Assembly (NCBI GenBank): GCA_026645575.1
Contig: JAPKMW010000051.1
Coordinates: 9,528 to 73,527, forward strand
Reading direction: 5' to 3'
Source: Caldilineaceae bacterium
Lineage (GTDB): Bacteria; Chloroflexota; Anaerolineae; Caldilineales; Caldilineaceae
Length of the DNA: 64,000 nucleotides
Shown here: positions 57,740-64,000 of the stretch, in pieces
Numbering within the stretch: position 1 is the first letter of the stretch
How the letters are laid out: every line of letters starts with the position of its first letter
Program-made: the position numbers and the translations under genes
The notes under the pieces: generated by a model
What the model saw: only the letters and a program-made list of their open reading frames with translations
Told to the model about the DNA's origin: nothing
Database searches by the model: none

Positions 57740-59833
57740 TTAATGCCGCGTAATCACCAAATGACCGAATTGCCCAATCTGCGCCCCATAACCGGGTAAA
57801 AGAACGGTAGTCGCATCCGTTTCCTCCACAATCGCCGGCCCGTATATCTGTTGACCGACGCCCAGTTGATAGCGATCATAGATGGGGCAATCAACATAAC
57901 CCCCGGTTTCAGCGAAGTAGACGGGACGGGTGGCCTTCTGCGCTCCCCTAACCGAACCCGTTGCCCCTGCCCATTGGCGCAACTGTGGCTTGACAATCTG
58001 CCCCACCGCCAGCAACCGTAAGTTGACAAATTCGACCGGTTCGCTGGGGGCGCTAAAACCATAGGCGCGATCATGGGTGCGATGGAAGGCTGCCAACACC
58101 GTTGCCAGGGCGCTTTCATCCAGCGGCTGATCGGGGAGATTGACGGTCAATTCATAGCTCTGGCCCACATAGCGCAGATCAACCTGACGGATAAACCGCA
58201 TCGCGCCGTCGGAGATTCCTTCCCGCACCAGTGTGGCCCGCCCCTGCGTCATCATGGCTTGATACGCCGCTTCCACCGCAGCAAGGTCAAGCTGACTGGC
58301 TCGGTTGATCAGCGTTGTTGTATATTCATGCTTCAAGTCGGTGACAAGCAGACCCAATGCTGAGGTGACGCCAGGACCGGGTGGAATGATGATGGTCGGG
58401 ATCTCTAACTCTGCCGCCAGCCGGTTGGCATGAACCGGGCCGGCGCCGCCAAAACCGACCAGGGCAAAATCACGCGGGTCATAGCCCCGCTGGACGGACA
58501 CCAAGCGTAGCGCATTGACCATCGCCGCGTTAGCAATCTCCACAATGCCATGTGCTGCCGCTGTGACATCCATGCCGAGCGGAATGGCGCAGCGTTCCTC
58601 AATGGCTTGGCGCGCCGCCGCCATATTGAGCTTGATCTCGCCGCCCAGAAAATAGTCAGGGTTCAACCGCCCCAATACCAGGTTGGCGTCTGTCACCGTC
58701 GGTTCAATCCCGCCCTTGCCATAACAAGCCGGCCCCGGATCGGCGCCGGCGCTCTGGGGACCAACGCGCAGAATGCCGCCGGCATCGACCCAGGCCATCG
58801 ACCCACCGCCGGCACCAATCTCGACCAAATCAACCACTGGCGTGCGAATCGGGTAGCCCTTGCCTCGTTGCGCGCCAACCCCGGCTCGCGCTGCCGCGCC
58901 CACTTCATACTCTTTGGTCACTTTGGGCGTACCATCTTGAATCAGACCGGCTTTGGCCGTGGTGCCGCCCATATCAAAAGAAATGATTTCCGAATAGCCG
59001 AGCAATTCGCCGGTGTACGCAGCGGCAATCACCCCCGCCGCCGGCCCTGATTCGACCATAAAAACCGGTTTGCGTTGCGCTTCGGCAAAGGTGTAGACGC
59101 CGCCGCTGCTCTGCATCAAGAGCAGTTCCGCCGTAATGCCGGCGGCGCGTAGCTCGTCCTCAATGCGCGCCAGATAACGGGCCACCACGGGTTGCAGGGC
59201 GGCGTTAATCACGGTGGTGCTGGCGCGTGTATATTCCCGGAATTCAGGTGCAACATCGGATGATAAAGAGATGGGAACATCCGGCAACAGCGGTTGTAGC
59301 AGCGCGGCCACTCGTTGCTCATGGACAGGATTCCGGTAGGCGTGGAGCAAACAGACCGCCACCGCCGCCACCCCTTCGCGTCGCAACGCTTCGCCCACCT
59401 GTTGGACAGCTCCTTCATCCAGTGGCAACAGCCTGTTCCCGTGGGCATCCAACCGTTCCGGCACACCAAAGCAAAGGTAACGCGGCACGAGTGGCTTGGG
59501 CTTTTCAAATTGCAGATCATACAAACTGGGGCGAATCTGACGAGCGATTTCCAACAGATCGCGAAAACCTTCGGTTGTGACAAAGCCGGTGCGCGCCACT
59601 TTGCCCTCGATAATGGCGTTGGTAGCGACGGTTGCGCCATGCACGACAAAGGTGACCTCTGTTGGCGTAACCTTGTGCGCGGTCAAAATCCGCTGGGTAA
59701 CGGCCAGAAAGCCAATGGCTGGATCAGCCGGCGTCGAAGCGACCTTGGCCAGATGAATTTCACCGGTTGTTTCATTGATTAGCGTGGCGTCGGTAAAGGT
59801 GCCGCCAATGTCGATGCCCAGGCGATAGGCCAT
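57740..59833 (-). CDS. hyuA: Hydantoinase/oxoprolinase subunit A
   Basis: 697 residues. The acetate-kinase/Hsp70-type ATPase fold begins GIDIGGTFTDATLINETTG with the conserved phosphate loop, TVATNAIIEGKVARTGFVTTEGFRD follows, and the later DMGGTTAKAGLI and GAGGGSMAWVDAGGILRVGPQSAGADPGPACYG blocks are complete. It ATP-dependently opens cyclic amides together with HyuB. It is transcribed away from hyuB from its own promoter at 59939-59967. Confidence 0.95.
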   Translation of the reverse strand: MAYRLGIDIGGTFTDATLINETTGEIHLAKVASTPADPAIGFLAVTQRILTAHKVTPTEVTFVVHGATVATNAIIEGKVARTGFVTTEGFRDLLEIARQIRPSLYDLQFEKPKPLVPRYLCFGVPERLDAHGNRLLPLDEGAVQQVGEALRREGVAAVAVCLLHAYRNPVHEQRVAALLQPLLPDVPISLSSDVAPEFREYTRASTTVINAALQPVVARYLARIEDELRAAGITAELLLMQSSGGVYTFAEAQRKPVFMVESGPAAGVIAAAYTGELLGYSEIISFDMGGTTAKAGLIQDGTPKVTKEYEVGAAARAGVGAQRGKGYPIRTPVVDLVEIGAGGGSMAWVDAGGILRVGPQSAGADPGPACYGKGGIEPTVTDANLVLGRLNPDYFLGGEIKLNMAAARQAIEERCAIPLGMDVTAAAHGIVEIANAAMVNALRLVSVQRGYDPRDFALVGFGGAGPVHANRLAAELEIPTIIIPPGPGVTSALGLLVTDLKHEYTTTLINRASQLDLAAVEAAYQAMMTQGRATLVREGISDGAMRFIRQVDLRYVGQSYELTVNLPDQPLDESALATVLAAFHRTHDRAYGFSAPSEPVEFVNLRLLAVGQIVKPQLRQWAGATGSVRGAQKATRPVYFAETGGYVDCPIYDRYQLGVGQQIYGPAIVEETDATTVLLPGYGAQIGQFGHLVITRH

Positions 59834-59938
59834 GATCGATGTTCCTCACAAGGATGGCCGTACGGTTGCGTATCGGGTTGAATGTCGGGCTTAGCTATCA
59901 GGTAAACTTGGTAACACGTGCGTTCTATTGCTGGCGCC

Positions 59939-59967
59939 ATTATAAAAGAGATCGCATTTATCGTCAA
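59939..59967 (-). promoter_or_regulatory. Sigma70-type promoter for hyuA
   Basis: TTGACG (59967-59962), 17-bp spacer, TATAAT (59944-59939) on the minus strand, about 100 bp before hyuA. Near-consensus. Confidence 0.7.
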
Positions 59968-60037
59968 CCACACTTTTTACGAAAGGTGAGCGCACCGGTT
60001 TGGGCATGATCGCGAGAACACGCCGCCGAAAAGCTGT

Positions 60038-60066
60038 TTGACAACTTTGCGGCTTTCGAGTAGGCT
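60038..60066 (+). promoter_or_regulatory. Sigma70-type promoter for hyuB
   Basis: TTGACA (60038-60043), 17-bp spacer, TAGGCT (60061-60066). It lies inside the over-long reading frame and supports the 60110 start. Confidence 0.6.
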
Positions 60067-60109
60067 AGAGCAACTGTACGCCTTTATACCACGAGCGGGA
60101 AGTCAACCG

Positions 60110-61843
60110 ATGTCAGTAATAACCAATGCACTGACCTTTGATCCAATCAAATTTGAAGTGATCCGCAATGCCCTCTTGGAAGCCACCGAAGAGATGGCGA
60201 TTGCCCTGCGCCGCAGCGCCTACTCCACCAACATCAAAACGCGCGCTGACTTTTCGTGCGCGCTCTTTGATCGTCAGATGCAACCAGTCGCGCAGGCGTT
60301 TGCCCAGCCCAATCATTTGGGGTCGCTGGGACGCTCAGTGCCGTATGTCTTAGCGGCCTATGGCCCCGAAAAGTTGGGACCAGGTGACGCCATTCTTGCC
60401 AACGATCCCTATTTGCGTGGCGTTCATCTCAATGATATTACCTTGATTTCGCCGATTTATCATGGTGATGAACTGGTCGGCTATGTCGCCAGTCTGGCCC
60501 ATCATGTCGATGTGGGGGGCGGCGCGCCGGCCAGTGTGGGCGCCTTTCGCGAAGTCTACCAGGAAGGGATTATTATCCCGCCGGTGAAACTGGTGCAGAA
60601 CGGGCAGATTGTCGATGATGTTTTTCGCCTGGTGCTGGCTCAAATTCGCTCTAAACGGGAAACGGCCGGCGACCTGCGCGCCCAGATTGCCGCCAACAAC
60701 ACCGGCATTCGCCGTATTGCTGCGCTGGTGGAACGGGTAGGGTTGGCGACACTCAACTTCTATATTGATGAGTTGCTCAACTACACCGAACGGCGTACCC
60801 GCGCTGCCATTGCCACGCTGCCCAAAGGGGTCTTCAGCGCCGAAGGCGTGATGGATAGCGACGGTTATACCGACCAACCAGTACAACTGGCGGCCACCGT
60901 TGTCATTGACAAGCAGGGCATCCGTTTTGACCTGACCGGCTGCGATCCGCAACGCCGCGCCCCGGTCAACGCGACCTATTCCCAGACCTATTCCGCCTGC
61001 GCTTATGTCCTCAAATGTCTGATCGACCCGGACATCCCAGTCAATGCCGGTTTCTACCGGCTGGTGCAAGTGGATGCGCCGGAGGGGAGTGTGGTCAACT
61101 GTCGTCCACCGGCGCCGGTGGTGGCGGGCTGGGAGATCAACGCCCGCCTGACCGATGTGATCCTCAAAGCGCTGGCGCCGGCCTTACCGCATTTAATTCC
61201 TGCCGGCACCAAAGCCATGATCTGTCATGCCGGCTTTGGGGGGCTTGATCCCCGCCGCCAGGAATACTATTGCTTTTTGGAAACCCTGGCGGGCGGCTAT
61301 GGGGCGCGGCAAATGAGCGACGGCCCCGACGCTGTGCAAACTCACGGCCAGAACACCGAAAACGCGCCGGTCGAAGAGACGGAGATCAACTACCCCGTGC
61401 GCATTATGCGCTATGAATTGATCCCCGATTCCGAAGGCGCTGGGCGCCAACGGGGTGGCTTGGGGTTGCGTCGCGACTATCTCTTCCCTGACCATGAGGT
61501 CTCTTTCACCATTCTGGCCGATCGCGAGCGGTGGGGGCCGTGGGGTCTCTTTGGCGGCGCCGCGGGGCAGAAAGCCACTTATTTCCTGAACCCCGATGGT
61601 GACGCAACCGAACTCGGTTCCAAAGTAACCGTACAACTGACGCCCGGTGACATTATCAGTTACCGGACTTGTGGTGGTGGCGGCTATGGTTCGCCGCTGG
61701 AACGTGACCCGACGTTGGTGCTGCAAGATGTGCGTGAGGGTAAGGTGAGCGTGGAACGAGCGCAGGCTGTCTACGGCGTCGTGGTGGATACCGCTACCTG
61801 GACAGTGAATGTGGCTGCAACGCAACGAACTAGAGGTCAATAA
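60110..61843 (+). CDS. hyuB: Hydantoinase/oxoprolinase subunit B
   Basis: 577 residues from the ATG at 60110, chosen because the family begins DPIKFEVIRNALLEATEEMAIALRRSAYS and a promoter overlaps the alternative start at 60038. QPNHLGSLGRSVPYVL, ILANDPYLRGVHLNDI and HHVDVGGGAP are typical. The C-terminal CGGGGYGSPLERDP is complete. It forms the catalytic partner of HyuA. Divergent from hyuA. Confidence 0.94.
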   Translation: MSVITNALTFDPIKFEVIRNALLEATEEMAIALRRSAYSTNIKTRADFSCALFDRQMQPVAQAFAQPNHLGSLGRSVPYVLAAYGPEKLGPGDAILANDPYLRGVHLNDITLISPIYHGDELVGYVASLAHHVDVGGGAPASVGAFREVYQEGIIIPPVKLVQNGQIVDDVFRLVLAQIRSKRETAGDLRAQIAANNTGIRRIAALVERVGLATLNFYIDELLNYTERRTRAAIATLPKGVFSAEGVMDSDGYTDQPVQLAATVVIDKQGIRFDLTGCDPQRRAPVNATYSQTYSACAYVLKCLIDPDIPVNAGFYRLVQVDAPEGSVVNCRPPAPVVAGWEINARLTDVILKALAPALPHLIPAGTKAMICHAGFGGLDPRRQEYYCFLETLAGGYGARQMSDGPDAVQTHGQNTENAPVEETEINYPVRIMRYELIPDSEGAGRQRGGLGLRRDYLFPDHEVSFTILADRERWGPWGLFGGAAGQKATYFLNPDGDATELGSKVTVQLTPGDIISYRTCGGGGYGSPLERDPTLVLQDVREGKVSVERAQAVYGVVVDTATWTVNVAATQRTRGQ

Positions 61844-61894
61844 ACCATCCTGCAAAAGTAGCGCTCTATGCGCACCTAGAATAGACTCGTTCTT

Positions 61895-62012
61895 GTTGCG
61901 AAAGGCGCATTCTACCGCCAAGCGCGCGAAGATCGCAAAGATTTCGCGAAGCTTCTCTCTGGTTTTCCTTTGCGCGTTCTTGGCGTCCTGCGCGGTAGCA
62001 TAGGCGTTTCGC
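61895..62012. repeat. CGCAAAG-word inverted repeat
   Basis: TACCGCCAAGCGCGCGAAGA and TCGCAAAG on the left face CTTTGCGCGTTCTTGGCGTC and GCGCGGTA on the right. Same vocabulary as 53523-53592. Confidence 0.5.
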
Positions 62013-62038
62013 CACAAAAATTAGTCTAGCAACTAGCA

Positions 62039-63802
62039 ATGTCATTCGACAGGACAAGCGGACCCATGTTACACCCTGATTCTCTTTCCCAACCCGTCCA
62101 TGAAGTTCGGTTTCTCTATGACCTGAAAACGCCCATGCACGATGGCGTCAAACTCTCGGCGGATGTGTTTCTGCCACAGGGGGGCGGCGCCTTTCCCACC
62201 ATCTTCTTGCGCACGCCCTATGAGAGCTTGCTGCAAATGCACATTGAATGGGCGGTCTGGTGGGCGAAGCGGGGCTATGCCGTGGTGATTCAAGATTGCC
62301 GGGGTCGCTTTGAATCAGAAGGCGTTTTCTACCCCTATCACGATGATGGGCGCGACGGTCATGAGACACTGGCGTGGATTGCTGAGCAGCCCTGGTGCAA
62401 TGGCAAGATCGGCACGAGCGGACGTTCGTATGGCGGTCTAGTCCAGTGGCAACTAGCGCCCTATCGCAGCCCCCATCTGACGGCAATGGCGCCGCAGGTG
62501 ATCATGGGCGACTACTTTGGCGATTACCACCGCGTGGGTGGGGCGGTGCAATGGCTCCTGACTGTGGGGGCGGCGATTATCTTTTCTACCAATGTCTCGC
62601 TCATCCAGCAAGGGGCCACCCACATCTTTGGCAACCAGCGATTTTATCGCCATCTGCCCCTCATCACCGCCGACGAAGTGGCGATTGGGCGCAAAGTACC
62701 ATTTTACCGCGACTGGCTGGAGCATGAGTTTTACGACGACTATTGGCGCGCCATTAACACGGAAGAAAAGCTCGACCAGATCGACGTGCCGGTCTACCAA
62801 CAAGCTGCCTGGTATGACCCCTACACCGCCGCTGAGTTGCGCATGTGGAACGGACTGCGCAAACGCGGTTTCTCAGAACGGGCGCGTCAGAACCAGAAGC
62901 TCTATGTCATCCCCTGGACGCACCACCTGCCGGAAGGCTCGAAGCTAGGCGATCTTGACTTTGGGCCGCAGGGAGCCGTGGATCTGAAACAGGAGGATCT
63001 GCGCTGGTTTGACCACTGGCTCAAGGGCAACGATACCGGCCTTATGAGCGAACCGCCACTGCGCCTCTTTGTCATGGGCGCCAACGTTTGGCGAAACGAA
63101 CACGAATGGCCACTGGCGCGCACCGTCTGGACGCCCTATTACTTCCACAGCAATGGCCGCGCCAACACGTTCTATGGTGATGGTAGTCTCAGCCTGGAAT
63201 TGCCAACGGAGGAACCGGCGGATCACTACAGCTATGATCCGAATGATCCGGTCCCTTCGCTGGGGGGCAATAACTCGACCTGGACGTGGGTCAAGTTTGC
63301 GCGCGACCAACTCTTCCCCGGCCCTATCGACCAACGTCCCATCGAGCGGCGGGATGATGTGTTGGTCTACACCAGTGCGGTATTGGAAACTGACCTAGAG
63401 GTGACGGGGCCGCTAACGGTGGTACTCTATGCTGCGTCTTCAGCGCGTGACACTGACTTTACCGCCAAGTTGGTCAATGTCTATCCCGATGGTCGCGCCA
63501 TTCACCTGGCCGAGGGGATTGTCCGTGCCCGTCATCGCCAGAGTATGGAACGGGCCGACTTCCTGGAACCGGGTGAAGTGGCTGAGTATCGCATCCAGTT
63601 GGCGCCGACCAGCAATCTCTTTCGCCGGGGCCACTGTTTGCGTGTCGAAATTTCTAGCTCCAACTTCCCCCGCTTTGACCGCAACCTGAACACCGGCGAA
63701 TCGATTGCCACTGGCACACGAATGCAGATTGCGCACCAGACTGTCCTCCATACCCAAAGCTACCCATCGCATATTCTATTACCCATCATCCCCACTTCCT
63801 GA
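62039..63802 (+). CDS. CocE/NonD-family hydrolase
   Basis: 587 residues. The alpha/beta-hydrolase part has the nucleophile elbow IGTSGRSYGGLVQW (Ser about 129), the acid in WYDPYTAAEL and His in PWTHHLPEGSK. The C-terminal jelly-roll (X-Pro dipeptidyl-peptidase C-domain) reads DVLVYTSAVLETDLEVTGPL and ends in VEISSSNFPRFDRNLNTGE. Such enzymes cleave acyl esters, amides or X-Pro peptides. Follows hyuB on the plus strand. A second in-frame ATG at 62066 is possible. Confidence 0.88.
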   Translation: MSFDRTSGPMLHPDSLSQPVHEVRFLYDLKTPMHDGVKLSADVFLPQGGGAFPTIFLRTPYESLLQMHIEWAVWWAKRGYAVVIQDCRGRFESEGVFYPYHDDGRDGHETLAWIAEQPWCNGKIGTSGRSYGGLVQWQLAPYRSPHLTAMAPQVIMGDYFGDYHRVGGAVQWLLTVGAAIIFSTNVSLIQQGATHIFGNQRFYRHLPLITADEVAIGRKVPFYRDWLEHEFYDDYWRAINTEEKLDQIDVPVYQQAAWYDPYTAAELRMWNGLRKRGFSERARQNQKLYVIPWTHHLPEGSKLGDLDFGPQGAVDLKQEDLRWFDHWLKGNDTGLMSEPPLRLFVMGANVWRNEHEWPLARTVWTPYYFHSNGRANTFYGDGSLSLELPTEEPADHYSYDPNDPVPSLGGNNSTWTWVKFARDQLFPGPIDQRPIERRDDVLVYTSAVLETDLEVTGPLTVVLYAASSARDTDFTAKLVNVYPDGRAIHLAEGIVRARHRQSMERADFLEPGEVAEYRIQLAPTSNLFRRGHCLRVEISSSNFPRFDRNLNTGESIATGTRMQIAHQTVLHTQSYPSHILLPIIPTS

Positions 63803-63825
63803 TCTGAACAAGCCCCAACAAAAAA

Positions 63826-63892
63826 GTTAACACGGATAGGAAGGAACACTGTTCAACTAAAAATCGCAGTGTTCTTCCCTATCCGTGTTAAC
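63826..63892. repeat. Palindrome family B, copy 2
   Basis: Arms GTTAACACGGATAGGAAGGA (with ACACTG) and near-complement, 26 bp, 15-nt loop; matches 54605-54673. Located just after the CocE gene. Confidence 0.8.
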
Positions 63893-63921
63893 TTTTGCTG
63901 TTTCCTACGTAAGGAGTTGAC

Positions 63922-64000
63922 TTGGTATTTGTGGCTCAATCGGAACTGGGGGAGTTGACCGCCATCTTCCGGGAAGGTTTGACCAGACGATCCTGTCAAC
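63922..64000 (+). CDS. Possible start of a gene cut by window end
   Basis: AAGGAG at 63911-63916 is followed by TTG at 63922 and an open frame to the window edge (VFVAQSELGELTAIFREGL). Too short to identify; it may be chance. Confidence 0.25.
   Translation, partial: MVFVAQSELGELTAIFREGLTRRSCQ

Overview
The window looks like a chromosomal piece of a Chloroflexota bacterium, probably from the Anaerolineae/Caldilineae side. This is inferred from the style of the proteins, the short EF-Ts, the high-GC coding bias and the hairpin-rich intergenic gaps. No 16S rRNA or other decisive marker is present.

Layout. (1) 1-6.2 kb: rpe, facing the conserved translation/envelope cluster rpsB-tsf-pyrH-frr-uppS-cdsA on the minus strand, with hairpins or inverted repeats in most gaps. 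(2) 6.4-8.1 kb: a decayed two-component pair. The response regulator is cut off after about 94 residues and runs into a foreign tail; the kinase carries a perfect 27-bp tandem duplication in its ATP-binding domain. (3) 8.1-22 kb: solute-binding protein, glycosidase-like protein, M50 protease, HD proteins, TyrA-like dehydrogenase, three glycosyltransferases and a methyltransferase, MoaB, a secreted subtilisin and a flippase-like membrane protein. (4) 22-32 kb: genome maintenance (mutS2, era, recF), a large SF1 helicase with a RelE/ParE-like N-terminal domain, and selD. selD is itself a selenoprotein gene with an in-frame TGA at codon 18 (counted from the upstream ATG). (5) 32-38 kb: secreted SdrD-like protein, ATP-grasp enzyme, a gutted Rpn-family protein, esterase, a cytoplasmic subtilisin with a C-terminal glycogen-binding-like domain, and tRNA-Sec (UCA). 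(6) 38-52.5 kb: a defence island. It holds a Panacea-type toxin-antitoxin pair and a BREX type-3-like operon (BrxF-like, BrxC/DUF6079-like, adenine methylase, PglZ, terminal BrxA-position gene). Two further toxin-antitoxin modules are embedded in the operon: DUF433/DUF5615 after the ATPase, and HicBA between methylase and pglZ, where type-3 loci normally carry the helicase. A frameshifted TPR/zinc-peptidase gene and an Rpn tail fragment flank it. (7) 52.5-64 kb: a peptide-type ABC importer (binding protein and two permeases), sarcosine/N-methyltryptophan-oxidase-like protein, HyuA and HyuB on divergent sigma70-like promoters, and a CocE/NonD hydrolase. Together they suggest uptake and breakdown of a cyclic or N-methylated amide such as an N-methylhydantoin or oxoproline-like compound.

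The intergenic DNA is the second theme. One dispersed palindrome family (core CTCCTAGCC...GGCTAGGAG) occurs in at least six gaps, with base changes compensated on both arms. Many other gaps hold a different class: short words repeated in tandem facing their reverse complement. One long palindrome sits inside a glycosyltransferase reading frame.

The strongest candidates for something undescribed are the helicase-less BREX-3-like operon with TA modules in its interior and a BrxF-like protein without a Walker A motif, the RelE-like/SF1 helicase fusion, and the palindrome families.
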